From: JACVRW01 sp963850205
GTDB taxonomy: Bacteria > Actinomycetota > Thermoleophilia > Solirubrobacterales > Thermoleophilaceae
Reading direction: 5' to 3'
Assembly: GCA_963850205.1 (NCBI GenBank)
Contig: CAWKKJ010000011.1
Location: 398,383 to 462,382 of the forward strand
DNA: 64,000 nucleotides
Shown here: positions 35,657 through 45,539 of the stretch, piece after piece
Position numbering within the stretch: the first letter of the stretch is position 1
How the letters are laid out: the number at the start of each line of letters is the position of its first letter
Position numbers and translations under genes: made by a program
The notes under the pieces: generated by a model
What the model was told of the DNA's origin: nothing
What the model saw: only the letters and a program-made list of their open reading frames with translations
Databases searched by the model: none

Positions 35657-37534
35657 TCAATGAGCACCATGCGCCGGCGTCCGCATACGGGCTCGACGCA
35701 CCCTTTCCTCCCAGCCCGCCAGTGCCGCCAGCGCCCAGGTGTCGGCGGCGTCATGCTCGCCCGCCTCGATCATCCGCGCGACGCGCGGGCCGGCTACCAG
35801 CTCCGAGGTGGCGGCCGAGAACCATTCGATGCTCTCGGAGCGCCACGCGCCGGCGAACAGCGAGCCGAGGGGTACCGCGAAGCCCCGCTTGCGAAGCGGC
35901 ACCTTCACCGCCCCGAGGCGGCGCCGCGCAAGGCGGCGCAAGGCGACCTTGCCCCGCAGCACGTTCGCACGGTCACGCTCAGGTAGGCGATCGGCAACCG
36001 ACGCCACGTCGTCGTCGAGCAGGGGGACCCGGCCCTCGAGGCCGACGCTCATCGTTGCGCGGTCCTCCTTCGTCAGCAGGTCGCCAGGCAGGTAGGTGAG
36101 GAGCTCGAACTGCTGTAGCTGGCTCAGTCGGCTCACGGCCGCGTCGCGCTCCAATCCGTGCCTTTGCGCGACTCGTTCGCCGACCGCATGACTGTTCAGT
36201 TGCAGGTCCAACGCCGCTAAGCCCGCGGGCGAGGTCGAGCGCGCCACGAGGTCGAGGTACTGGGCAACGTCATCGCTTGTGCTCGCCTCCGCCAGGCGTC
36301 CCAGGTAGCTCCTCGTGAGCGCCGCGCCGCTGTGCCGGTGGCTGCCGCGCGCGATGCCCGACCCCATCCGAGTCGCGGCGGGGCCAACCAATCGCGCAAG
36401 GCGCCGGATCTTGTGCGCGCGGAGACGGTAGTAGCCACCGAAGAGCTCGTCGCCCCCGGTGCCACTCAGAGCCACCGTGACGTGATGTCGGGCGAGCGAC
36501 GCGAGCTGAAGGGTCGCAACAGCTGACGAGTCACCGAAAGGGCAATCGAAGGCCTCGGACGTCCGCGCGATGGCGTCTTCGAAGCTGAAATCGAAGGGAG
36601 CGACCACGTGGGGAACACCGAAGGCGGCGGCAAGCCGCGACGCGTTGGGTTGCTCGTCGTAGTCACCGTAGCCCGGGAATGAGATCGTGAAGGCTCGCGG
36701 ACGAGCTCCTGACTCAGCGGCGTACGAGAGCAGCAGCGCCGAGTCCACTCCCCCCGACAGGAAGATGCCCACCCCCACGTCCGCCACGAGTTGTCGCTTA
36801 ACAGCAGCCGAGAAGGCCGCGTCAAGCTCCTCGAGGCGCGCCGGTGGGCCTGCCCGTGCGGTGTTCCAGAGAGGCGGGCCCGCCCAGCGAACCGTCTCCT
36901 CGGAACCATCGAAGCCCCTGACGAGCGCGGTGCCGGGATCGATCTGGCCGATGTCCTCGATGCCGGTCCGCGGCGGCGGCACGTAGTGGAAGGCCGCGTA
37001 CTCCTCCATCGCCGCCGTGTCGATCCGCCCGGCCGAGAGCCCCGCTCTCACCAGGCTGAGGGCATCTGAGGCGAACCCGAATGGGCCCGACCGTCGTCTG
37101 ACCAGCGGTTTGATACCGAAGCGGTCTCGAGCCAGGACCAGGCGATCGCGTCGTTCGTCGAGCAAGGCCACGGCGAACATTCCGTTGAGCCGTTTGAAGC
37201 CGTCGATGTCCCATTCCTCATACGCGTGGACGACAACCTCCGCGTCGCATCCGGTCGCGAATGAGTGCCCTCGCCGCTCGAGCTCGCGCCGCAGCCGGCC
37301 GTGTCCGTAGATCTCTCCGTTGAAAAGCAGCCAGACGTCACGGCTCTCGTTGGGCATCGGATACTGCACCCGATCGGAAAGGTCGATCACCGACAGCCGC
37401 GTCTGAACAAGCGTGAAGGAGCCTCTGCGAACGACCCATTCACCGTCGGGCCCCCGGTTGGCGAGGCTGTCGGCCAGCACACTCGCGGCGTGAGCGTTTG
37501 CCGCGGACGCCTCGAAGCCCGCTATGCCGCACAC
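35657..37534 (-). CDS. asnB: Asparagine synthase (glutamine-hydrolysing)-like amidotransferase
   Basis: 625 residues, intact. The GTG at 37534 is chosen to give MCGIAGFEAS with the nucleophile Cys2. Glutaminase domain: LANRGPDGEWVV, LLFNGEIYGHG, CDAEVVVHAYEEWD. Synthetase domain: GIFLSGGVDSALLLSYAAES (PP-loop), GTGGDELFGGYYRL, LTKEDRATMSVGLEGRVPLL. It is the second AsnB in the locus, preceded by a 46-residue ORF only 3 bases upstream. In sugar clusters these enzymes probably amidate a carboxyl on the glycan; free asparagine synthesis is possible. The 135-base gap to the next gene holds no other gene that I see. Confidence 0.9.
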   Translation of the reverse strand: MCGIAGFEASAANAHAASVLADSLANRGPDGEWVVRRGSFTLVQTRLSVIDLSDRVQYPMPNESRDVWLLFNGEIYGHGRLRRELERRGHSFATGCDAEVVVHAYEEWDIDGFKRLNGMFAVALLDERRDRLVLARDRFGIKPLVRRRSGPFGFASDALSLVRAGLSAGRIDTAAMEEYAAFHYVPPPRTGIEDIGQIDPGTALVRGFDGSEETVRWAGPPLWNTARAGPPARLEELDAAFSAAVKRQLVADVGVGIFLSGGVDSALLLSYAAESGARPRAFTISFPGYGDYDEQPNASRLAAAFGVPHVVAPFDFSFEDAIARTSEAFDCPFGDSSAVATLQLASLARHHVTVALSGTGGDELFGGYYRLRAHKIRRLARLVGPAATRMGSGIARGSHRHSGAALTRSYLGRLAEASTSDDVAQYLDLVARSTSPAGLAALDLQLNSHAVGERVAQRHGLERDAAVSRLSQLQQFELLTYLPGDLLTKEDRATMSVGLEGRVPLLDDDVASVADRLPERDRANVLRGKVALRRLARRRLGAVKVPLRKRGFAVPLGSLFAGAWRSESIEWFSAATSELVAGPRVARMIEAGEHDAADTWALAALAGWEERVRRARMRTPAHGAH

Positions 37535-37537
37535 TCG

Positions 37538-37678
37538 CTAGCGATCCCTTCGCAGGATCACGGGACGCCAGCGCTCCAGCGAGAAGTCGCGCTCCGCCCG
37601 ATCGTGGCCCTTGGGGCCTTCGCCGAGAGAATTCGCCATGCTCGGCGAGCCAGCGTATCCGCCGACCAAAATCCTCAC
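37538..37678 (-). CDS. 46-residue ORF coupled between GT4 and asnB
   Basis: GTG at 37678 overlaps the GT4 stop by 4 bases (GTGA) and the TAG at 37538-37540 lies 3 bases before the asnB GTG. The peptide runs VRILVGGYAGSPSMANSLGE ... SLERWRPVILRRDR: small, basic at the end, without a signal peptide. The tight spacing argues for real translation, but the sequence matches no family I recognise; it could also be the start of a truncated gene. Confidence 0.4.
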   Translation of the reverse strand: MRILVGGYAGSPSMANSLGEGPKGHDRAERDFSLERWRPVILRRDR

Positions 37679-38847
37679 GCCGCGTCCGACAGCAGCCGTC
37701 GATACAGGGCATCGATGTCCCGGACCAAGCGATCTACCGAGAAGCGGTCCCTCACGTGCTGGCGTCCGGCCGCTCCCAATCGAGCGGCGAGGTCACGGTC
37801 GACCAGAAGTCGCCGGAGTGCATCCGCGAACGCCGCCTCGTCCTCCGGGGAGACGAGGATCCCCGAGTGGCCGTCCCAAACGGCGCCGGCTACCCCGCCC
37901 ACATTCGTCCCGACCACGGGTACCCCGGCCGCTTGGGCCTCGATCAGGCTCACCGGAGTCCCCTCGTTGTCGGAGCTGAGCGCCACCACATCACTGGCGG
38001 ACATGATCGAGGGCATGTCCCTCCGTATACCGGCCCACACGAGGCGGGGCGCCAACGAGCGAGCCAAATCGCTCGCCTGCAGCTCGGACCGCAGCTCCCC
38101 GTCTCCCACGACGAGGAGGCGGACGTCCTTCAGGTCGGCGAGGCGGGCCGCGACGCGCAGAAATCGATCCACCCGCTTAATTGGCACGAGCCTCGCTACC
38201 AGCGTCACGACGGGTGCACCCGGGGCTATCCCAAGCTCCGCCCGAACGGCTCGCCTACGCTCGGCAGACTCTCTCGGGCTCCCCTCAAATGGGGCGAGGT
38301 CGAAGCCGAGCGGGATCGTCTCGATCTGTTCCCGGGGCGCGATCCCGAGCCGCGTCAGGTCGTCCCGCACCTCGTCGGATACCGCTACGAGACGGGTGGT
38401 GCTCTTAGCCAGGCGCCGCTCGATGGACGCGAAGAACCTCGCCTTCGGGGCCGAGAAGTAGCCGGTCAGAACGTGGCCGTGGAAGGTGTGGATGCGCACG
38501 GGCGGGGCGGCACCACCGGCCAGCAGCGCGGCCAGTCGGCCGATCGTGCCGGCCTTGGCCATGTGGGTGTGAAGGATGTGAGGTTTGATCCTGCGGAGCG
38601 TCCCGGTCATCGCCAGCAGCGCTCGAGCGTCGTGGGGTCCGAGCTCCCGGCGTAGGCTCCGCATGAGCCGGGGACTGACGCCGAGTTGAGCCCCGAAGTC
38701 GTCCATCGTCCCTTCGCGCGGGCCCTCCACACCCCTGACCAGCACCGTCTCGTATCCGAGCGGCTCCAGCAGACGGGTGAGCGTGAGGGCCTGGATGGCG
38801 GGCCCACCGACATTCAGCCGGCTGATTACCCGGACGACACGCGGCAC
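37675..38847 (-). CDS. GT4 family glycosyltransferase
   Basis: 390 residues, GT-B fold. N-terminal half: RVVRVISRLNVGGPAIQALT, ILHTHMAKAGTIGRLAALLA and IHTFHGHVLTGYFSA. C-terminal half: VVTLVARLVPIKRVDRFLR, VRLLVVGDGELRSELQAS, and the donor-binding EGTPVSLIEAQAAGVPVVGT with the E-x7-E pair. Retaining glycosyltransferase using a nucleotide sugar, in the cytoplasm at the membrane. It is the first gene of the leftward operon that ends at 31496. Confidence 0.9.
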   Translation of the reverse strand: MPRVVRVISRLNVGGPAIQALTLTRLLEPLGYETVLVRGVEGPREGTMDDFGAQLGVSPRLMRSLRRELGPHDARALLAMTGTLRRIKPHILHTHMAKAGTIGRLAALLAGGAAPPVRIHTFHGHVLTGYFSAPKARFFASIERRLAKSTTRLVAVSDEVRDDLTRLGIAPREQIETIPLGFDLAPFEGSPRESAERRRAVRAELGIAPGAPVVTLVARLVPIKRVDRFLRVAARLADLKDVRLLVVGDGELRSELQASDLARSLAPRLVWAGIRRDMPSIMSASDVVALSSDNEGTPVSLIEAQAAGVPVVGTNVGGVAGAVWDGHSGILVSPEDEAAFADALRRLLVDRDLAARLGAAGRQHVRDRFSVDRLVRDIDALYRRLLSDAA

Positions 38848-38977
38848 GATCGCATCCTCTCGAATCTCGCGGGCCGCGCGTTTCCATAGGCCCTCGTGTG
38901 CTTGGGCATGCGAATCAGTAGGGCCCGACGCAAGGACGCTGTGCTATTCGTTTCCGCAGTCCGGGAGGCATACACCG

Positions 38978-39120
38978 ATGCAGTATCTGATCACCGAAGG
39001 AGCTGGCTTCATAGAAAGACGCCTGGCCGGAGAGCTTCTCCACAGGGCCACGGAGTCGACGTGTCGGAGGACCTCGGCCGCTTACTCGACCCCGCCCAGG
39101 GACCCCGCGGGCTTACCGTC
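38978..39120 (+). pseudogene. Truncated SDR epimerase remnant
   Basis: From an ATG with GGGAGG upstream: MQYLITEGAGFIERRLAGEL, then in the next frame HRGHGVDVSEDLGRLLDPAQ. This lines up with the N-terminus of the epimerase at 34535-35521 (MRYLITGGAGFIGSHLAEEL, RGQRVHVLDDL), but the NAD-binding glycine motif is altered (GGAGFIGSH to EGAGFIERR) and nothing of the rest is present. A decayed partial copy in the 345-base gap between the divergent GT4 and methyltransferase genes. Confidence 0.5.
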
Positions 39121-39192
39121 AGCTCCCGGACGGTCCTCCGGGGCGACGCCTACCGACCGACTCCGCCACTCACCCTCCGGACAGAGGAATGC

Positions 39193-40107
39193 ATGAGCAT
39201 CGTCCACCGGCTCGAGGATCGTTCTCCGCTGCTGGCGGCCGAGCCGCGCGAGTCCGCGACCGGCTCGGGGCGAGCGTACAAGCACCGGAGCGGGAAACCT
39301 GCTGAGGTGGCAGCGGAGGACTCACTCGCGGAGCTCGTCGATGCATGCACCTGGCCGTCGGAGGCGTTTTGGCGTTGGTTCGAGCTGGAGGCACTGCGCC
39401 GACTGGAGTTCGAGCAGCCGATCCTCGAGCTCGGGTGCGGCGATGGGGCCTTCACCGCCCTGCTCGGTCTCCACGTCGAGGAGGGCATCGACCTCAATCC
39501 CCGAGCGGTCGCGCGCGCTCGGAAGCGCCGTGACGTGTACAAACGCTTGCGGTGCCTCGATATCCGCTCCCTCGAACCGGGCGAGAAAGGCAAGTACGCG
39601 ACAATTTTCACCAACAGCGTGCTCGAACACGTGCCGAACGTGAGCGGCGTGCTCCGCGCCTGCCACCAGCTACTGAAACCCGGCGGACGCCTCGTGGCCA
39701 CGATGCCGCTGATCGAAATGAACCAACACCTGCTGCTGCGCTCCGACCGCTACGCGGAGTTCCGGCGTCGCCAGCTTCAGCATCACAACCTCTGGTCCGG
39801 GCCGGAGTGGCGGTTCCTTCTGCTCGGCGCAGGCTTCGCGGAGGTCGACGTCGTGCCCTACTTCTCAGGTGCGGCGTGCAGGTCGTGGGATCAACTTGAC
39901 GTCATCGGAACGTTGGGCACAGGCCGCTATCGGGTCGCCACCGCGATGCGCAAGGTCGCCTCCCTCACCGCTCCCCCTGCCGCGAAGGATCGACTGAAGA
40001 GGCGCATCGCGGCGGGGCTCTCCCGCCGGCTTCCAGCCTCCCTACCGGAAACCGGCGCCCGTCACTGCTGCGGTCTGTTCGTAGCCGAGAAGCGCTCAGT
40101 CGCTTGA
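39193..40107 (+). CDS. Class I SAM-dependent methyltransferase
   Basis: 304 residues from ATG 39193 (GAGG upstream). SAM motif I ILELGCGDGAFTALLGLHVE at about 77-95 is followed by EGIDLNPRAVARARKRRDV, then TIFTNSVLEHVPNVSGVLRA and LLKPGGRLVATMPLIEMN, as in Methyltransf_11/25 enzymes of sugar clusters. Intact. Its stop overlaps the ATG of the next gene (TGATG), so the two are coupled. The likely target is a sugar or lipid-linked sugar. Confidence 0.85.
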   Translation: MSIVHRLEDRSPLLAAEPRESATGSGRAYKHRSGKPAEVAAEDSLAELVDACTWPSEAFWRWFELEALRRLEFEQPILELGCGDGAFTALLGLHVEEGIDLNPRAVARARKRRDVYKRLRCLDIRSLEPGEKGKYATIFTNSVLEHVPNVSGVLRACHQLLKPGGRLVATMPLIEMNQHLLLRSDRYAEFRRRQLQHHNLWSGPEWRFLLLGAGFAEVDVVPYFSGAACRSWDQLDVIGTLGTGRYRVATAMRKVASLTAPPAAKDRLKRRIAAGLSRRLPASLPETGARHCCGLFVAEKRSVA

Positions 40108-41237
40108 TGCGAATCGCCCACGTCAGCATCGGCGCGTTGCCCGCGGTCTTCTCGGAGTTCGGCGGCGCGATCCAGCGCTTAGTTGGGGAACTCGCCCGTG
40201 AGCAAGTCCGCCGTGGGCATGAGGTGCTGGTCCTCTCGCCGGCAGCCGAAGCGGGCAGCCAGGATGTCGACGGCGTGAAAGTCGTCTACTTGCGTTGCCG
40301 AGCTCCGCAGCCCTGGACGCACCTCGAGTTCCAGCTGCGGGCGCTACTCACGCTGCTTAGCAGGCGGCGAAGACTGGACGTCATCCACGTTCAGAGCGAA
40401 CCCGAGCTGGCGCTGCCCGCCCGGGTGCTCGCTCGCAAGGTCGTCCTCAGTTACTACAACTTCTACTTCCGGGGCGGTCGCGCGTCTCCCATGTACCGCG
40501 CATACCGCCAATTGCTGCGTGCCTTCGACCTGCTCCTTCCCTGCTCCGAGTACTGCCGGACCGAGTCCGCCAGGCTTTGGCGACTACCACCCGAGCGCAT
40601 GAAGATTTGTTACTGCGGCGTCAACGCCGAGGTGTTCCGGCCCGACAAGGAAGCGGGCCGGACCGAGCGAGAGGCGCTGGACGTTGCCGGCCCGATCATT
40701 CTTTACGTTGGGCGGATATGCAGCCAGAAGGGCACCGATACCCTCCTCGCCGCTTACCGTGAGGTTCAGGCAAGCCGGCCGGACGTCACGCTCGTGCTGG
40801 TCGGCCCGTTCGAGCAGTTCGACGCCCACGACTCCGGCAGCGAGGAAACCTGGCGCCAGCGGATTCGAGCCGCCGGTGCGCTCCATGTGGGCGCCGTCCA
40901 TGATCGACGGCTCCCCGGGCTCTACAACGCCGCGGATGTGTTCGTCATGCCGACGACCGAGCTCGAGATGTTCGGCATGGCCGTGGTCGAAGCGCTCGCC
41001 TGCGGAACCCCCGTGGTCGCGAGCGACCACGGGGGCCTGAAGGAAACGGCGCCCGAACGCTGCGGCGCGCGCTTCCCGCCGCGAGACTCGCGTGCGCTGG
41101 CCGGCGCGCTCTTGGACCTGCTCGCCGACGACGCACGCCGCGAGGCCTGTGCCGAAGCCGCCCGCGAGCACGCCCTGCGATTCGCCTGGCCGCGAGTGGC
41201 GGCCGAGCTCGATCCGATCTACGCGGATGCCGCCTAG
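40107..41237 (+). CDS. GT4 family glycosyltransferase
   Basis: 376 residues, intact. N-terminal GT-B half: RIAHVSIGALPAVFSEFGGA, VRRGHEVLVLSPAAEAGS, and IHVQSEPELALPARVLAR. C-terminal half: IILYVGRICSQKGTDTLLAA, VTLVLVGPFEQFDAHDS and EMFGMAVVEALACGTPVVAS (E-x7-E). Retaining transferase. It overlaps the next GT2 gene by 11 bases. Confidence 0.9.
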   Translation: MRIAHVSIGALPAVFSEFGGAIQRLVGELAREQVRRGHEVLVLSPAAEAGSQDVDGVKVVYLRCRAPQPWTHLEFQLRALLTLLSRRRRLDVIHVQSEPELALPARVLARKVVLSYYNFYFRGGRASPMYRAYRQLLRAFDLLLPCSEYCRTESARLWRLPPERMKICYCGVNAEVFRPDKEAGRTEREALDVAGPIILYVGRICSQKGTDTLLAAYREVQASRPDVTLVLVGPFEQFDAHDSGSEETWRQRIRAAGALHVGAVHDRRLPGLYNAADVFVMPTTELEMFGMAVVEALACGTPVVASDHGGLKETAPERCGARFPPRDSRALAGALLDLLADDARREACAEAAREHALRFAWPRVAAELDPIYADAA

Positions 41238-42083
41238 CGACGGTCTACGACCAAGAGTGAGCGTCGCATTGCCGGTACGCAACGGCCGCGCGACCCTCGG
41301 TCTCGCGCTCGGGTCGATCCAGCGCCAGACCTTCGGTGATTGGGAGCTCCTCGTGCTCGACGACAGCTCATCGGACGGCTCAAAGCAGCTAGCGCTGGGG
41401 TGGGCGGAGCGCGATTCCCGGATTCGAGTGCTCGACCCCGATGGGCCGAGCGGATTGGCGTCGCGCCTCAACCAGGCGATCAAGGAGGCTCGGGGGGAGT
41501 TCATCGCCCGAATGGACGCGGACGACGTCGCATACCCGCATAGGCTGGAGCGCCAGCTGGAATACCTGGACGCGGATCCGACCACCGACCTCGTCGGCGC
41601 GTCGATGCTCGTTTTCGGCGCCCAGGGAGAGGCACGTGGAGTCCGCTGGGCGCCCCCCTCCCACGAGGAGATCTGCTTGCGCCCGCCGGGGTCGCTGCCG
41701 CTGTTCCATCCGACTTGGTTCGGGCGCGCCGACTGGTTCCGGCGGCACGGCTATCGCAACGAGCGGCTCGGCGATGCGAGGACCAGGAGCTGCTCTTCCG
41801 TGCGCGCAGAACGAGTCGCTTCGCGAACCTGCCAGAGCCGTTGCTGGGCTACCGGGAGGACAGTCTGCCCATAAAGAGCGTCTTGAGGGGTCGGGCGAGC
41901 TTCGCCGGGCAGTTGCCGGCAGCGCGATCCGAGCGCGGCCGCGTTGGAGAAGCGGTCGCCTCGATCGGTGGGCAGGCGTCCAGAGGCCTCTTGGATCTTC
42001 TCGCCGTCTCAACCCGGCTGGAGTCGCGGTTGCTGCAGCACCGCGCTCGCCCGGTTCCTGCCGAGGCGGTTGCTGACTGGTGA
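41227..42083 (+). CDS. GT2 family glycosyltransferase, one frameshift
   Basis: ATG 41227. Opens with RPRVSVALPVRNGRATLGLA and WELLVLDDSSSDGSKQLAL, continues SRLNQAIKEARGEFIARMDA (RMDADD acidic motif at 41508-41525), AYPHRLERQLEYLDAD and PLFHPTWFGRADWFRRHGYR. After a shift near 41778 the ED-Q motif appears in CEDQELLFRARRTSRFANLP, and the protein ends at 42083. About 285 residues. A GT-A transferase adding one sugar to the repeat unit. Confidence 0.82.
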
Positions 42084-42165
42084 CGGGTCTGGGAGCAGGC
42101 CGATCGCGGAAGCCTCGAGTCGGCGAGCTCGTTTGGCGCCGCCGGACGCCGCTAGGGTCCGCGCC

Positions 42166-43736
42166 GTGGCGAGACCCGAGCGGACGCCTGAGGACTCATC
42201 CGCCGCTGGCTCGACGAGCACGGCCGATGCGACATCGAGCGTGGGCCGCGGACGTCAGTTCGCATCACTCAAGGACTCGCTAGAGCTGCTGGTACATAGG
42301 CTCGGGCCATGGTCGGTACTGACGGCCTACCTGGGCGCTGCTCTGTACGTCCTATCGCCGTATGGCGATCGCTTTCCGGCCGCGGTGGCCAGCGTACTCA
42401 TGTTCGCCGCGGTGACCGCGTTCCTGCCTGGCGCGAAGCCGCTCGGGCAACCAATCCTATGCCCGCTCAATGTAGCGCTGGTGGCGTTCTTCCTTCAGCT
42501 CGTCATCGTTCCCCTGCTCGTCTGCTTTTTCGGGCCGGTGAGGTGGGTGCTGCCATTCACACCGTCCGACGCGAATATCAATGTCGCGATTCTGATCAAC
42601 GCAGTCGCGTTCGCCGCCTTCTCCTTCGGCTGCTGGGTTCTCGTGTCACGGCCTCGCCCGCACCCTGGACAGCGATCCACACGCCAAGCCTGGACCTTCT
42701 CGACGCCGGCGATCCTCGGCTTCGCGACACTCGGGGTCGCCGGGATGGCCATCTTCTTCGGCAGCCCGGCCGCTCTGGTGGACTATTTCTCGGAGCCAGG
42801 CACACGCGACTCGACATCAGCGGTGGATCGCTACGGACGGCCTCCAGCCTTGTCCTGAAGCCTTTCCTTGGCGTCGCGTGCGTCATGGGCTGGTGCGTCT
42901 GGGTGGAGCGGAACCCGGACGCCCCTCCCCGGAAGGCATTGTTGGTAACGCTCGCGACCGCTGTAGGGATTGTCCTCGTGTACGCCTCGTTCTCATATAA
43001 CCGCGGATCGATCGTGGCGCCGCTCTTGGCCCTGCTAGCGGTCTACGGGGCCCGCGTGCGGCGAATCCCGCTACGGGCTGTGGTGATCGTCGCGTTCGTC
43101 GGGCTGCTAGCGGTGACTGGGGTTCGCGTCTATCGCGACAACACACTGTCCGACGGCACCATCAGCAACGAGCCCGCACTGAAGCGGATCGTCAACAATT
43201 CCGATTTCAACCAAGAGCTTCAGACTTACGCGGGCGGGCCCCAGTTCCTCGCTTTCCTACTGCAGGACACCCATTACGCCAGGGACCTTCACTACGGCAA
43301 GACGCTGCTGTCATCCGCCATGTCACCTGTACCCATCCTTGGCGCTTCGTTCAGGCAGTCGAGCGGAGTGACGTTCTACAACGAGCTGGTCTATGGCAGT
43401 GCCGACTCCCGCGACCAGATCCTCCCATTCCAGGGTGAGCTGTTCATCAATTTTCACCTACCCGGCGTGCTGCTCGGATTCTTTCTTCTCGGCGTGAGCA
43501 TTCGTTGGCTCCAAGGCCGATTCGACCGCGCCCCGACCCCGCTGCAGGCGTTCGCCTGGCAATACGGAGCTATCTGGCTCGCGTTCCTCGTGGCCGGGGG
43601 TGTTGCGGGCGCCAGTCAGGTATTCGTCTTCTTCTTCTGGCCGATCTATGCCCTGGCCGCTTGGGCCGCGTGGCGGCGCTGGTCCCTACGACGAGTCGGT
43701 CCCGCGCGGGCGGGTTGCCGACACCGGGTCGCCTGA
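42166..43736 (+). CDS. Wzy-type polysaccharide polymerase-like membrane protein, one frameshift
   Basis: GTG 42166. Polytopic, about 523 residues after repair of a shift near 42810. Hydrophobic stretches include SVLTAYLGAALYVLSPYGD, AAVASVLMFAAVTAFLPGA, NVALVAFFLQLVIVPLLVCF and AFAAFSFGCWVLVSRP. The second part contains LLVTLATAVGIVLVYASFSY, NRGSIVAPLLALLAVYGARV and a large extracytoplasmic loop with GVTFYNELVYGSADSRDQIL before LPGVLLGFFLLGVSIRWLQG. Layout and position between GTs fit an O-antigen/EPS polymerase; sequence motifs in this family are weak. Third Wzy-like gene. Confidence 0.75.
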
Positions 43737-43740
43737 GCCC

Positions 43741-44811
43741 GTGCGCATCGGCCTCGTCGGCGGCATCTTTGGCAAGCCCAGAGGATATCGAGAAGTCGTC
43801 ACTACGACGCCCGAGACGGTACTCGCAGCAGGGCTGCGCGAGCGTGGTCACGAGGTCATGGTCCGTGGTCACTTCGGGCCGTTCGACTTCAGCAACATCG
43901 ACGTACTGCACGTACACCATCTCGCGTACGGGGCCGTCGCGGCGGCTTGCTCTCATGCTGACGTCCCCTTCGTCTTTACCAGTCACTGGTTCCGGCAGCG
44001 CTCTTGGAGCCGGCGCCTTGCCATGCGCTACGTCATGTCCAGGGCCGACGCCTCCGTGGTCCTCTCCGAGACCGAAGCCGCGTGGCAGCGGAGGACATAC
44101 CCCTGCTTCGGCACCGTCAGCACGTGATTCCGAACGGGATCGACGAGGCGGTCTTCCATTACTCGCCACCTGTCGAGCGGCAGCGCGATGAACCATGGCG
44201 CTTGCTCTACGTGGGTCAACTGTCTCGCTTCAAGGGCGTGGATTTCCTACTCCGGGCGATCGCCATGCTCGATCCGAGCCTGTCGGTCGAGTTGAGTCTG
44301 GCCTACCACGTCGACACCGAGGAGCAAGAGCTGCGCCGAGAAGCTGCGCGATTGGGCCTCACCGGTGTGCACTTCCTCGGAGCCAGGTCACCAGTTCAGC
44401 TGGCGAGCTTACGCGCGATCGCATCTCTTCGTCCTACCAAGCACGGGCGAAGCCCTGCCGAGCGTGATCTCTGAAGCGCTGTTCGTGGGACGGCCCGTTG
44501 TGGCCACCGACGTGGGGGCGGTGAAAGAACAGGTTGGGAGCTTTGGTCGGATCGTCGCACCCCGTGACTCGTCCGCGCTGGCAGCTGCAATCGGCGACGT
44601 GCTGGGCAATTACGAGCACTTCGCGGCGCGCTCGAAGACGGCCAGCAGCAAGGCCATTCGCAGATACTCGGTCACCGCCATGCTTGACGCGCACGAGCGC
44701 CTCTACGAAGAGGTCGGCCGCGATGTCCGTCGCGGACCGCTCCGAAGAGAGCTAGTCGACGCTCCCCTCCGAGCAGGGCTGCCCCTGCTGTCCCGGCTAC
44801 GCCAAACGTGA
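43741..44811 (+). CDS. GT4 family glycosyltransferase, two frameshifts
   Basis: GTG 43741, 4 bases after the polymerase stop. VRIGLVGGIFGKPRGYREVV, DVLHVHHLAYGAVAAACSHA, ADASVVLSETEAAW; after a shift near 44120 HVIPNGIDEAVFHYSPPVER, RLLYVGQLSRFKGVDFLLRA and LTGVHFLGARSPVQL; after another near 44400 LFVLPSTGEALPSVISEALF with the E-x7-E donor site. About 356 residues. Otherwise an ordinary GT-B enzyme. Confidence 0.8.
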
Positions 44812-44892
44812 GTCCGGCTCCATCGTGCTACGGTCAGCGCCTGTCGCGGGCCTGGCCTGTGCTCGGGTCGACCCGCAACGGATCTCACGAGC

Positions 44893-45533
44893 GTGTCCTA
44901 CGGCGACTACATACTTTCTACCGGCGGGGGCCTGGGCGAATGGGAAGGGACGTTCGGGCGCTACCTCTACGCGTCCCGCTTTCAGGGCCGAGACCGCGTG
45001 CTCATATCGGCCCCGGACGCTGCTGGTTCACCCGCCAGGATTCGGCGCGAATCACCGCGATCGAGCCGGAGCAGGTCCTGGTCGATCACTACTCACGTGA
45101 AGGCTTGGATATTCGAGCGGGCTCCGTCTACGCAGTTCCCTTCGCCGATGCATCAGTCGATGGAGTCTTCTGCTGCTGGCTCTTCGAGCACCTGGAGGAC
45201 CCTGCAAAGGCGATCGCCGAGATCGGCCGTGTGCTCCGGCCGGACGGGTACGCATGTGTAATCGTGCCCTCTCCTCGCACACTGGGGACGACCTTCTATG
45301 ACGATTACACGCACATCCGGCCCTTTACCCGTGCGTCGCTGCTTCACCTGGCCAGTGCGGGTGAGTTTCGGCGCGCGGAGGTGAGTCCGCTCTTTCTCAC
45401 CAAGGGCAGCGGGATCCTATCCCGCAGACTGCCTGCGTCCGTGGTTTTCCGCTATCTCCAAGCGGCGGACACGGTAGGCCGTCGACTTCGATTGACCAAT
45501 CGCAATCACCTCTTGCTCGAGGCATGGCGATGA
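44893..45533 (+). CDS. Class I SAM-dependent methyltransferase, one frameshift
   Basis: GTG 44893: VSYGDYILSTGGGLGEWEGT, LYASRFQGRDRVL; after a shift near 45015 DIGPGRCWFTRQDSARITAI, VYAVPFADASVDGVFCCWLF and EHLEDPAKAIAEIGRVLRPD, typical of Methyltransf_11. Intact reading would be about 213 residues. It ends 6 bases from the convergent flippase. Confidence 0.78.
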
Positions 45534-45539
45534 TCCGCC

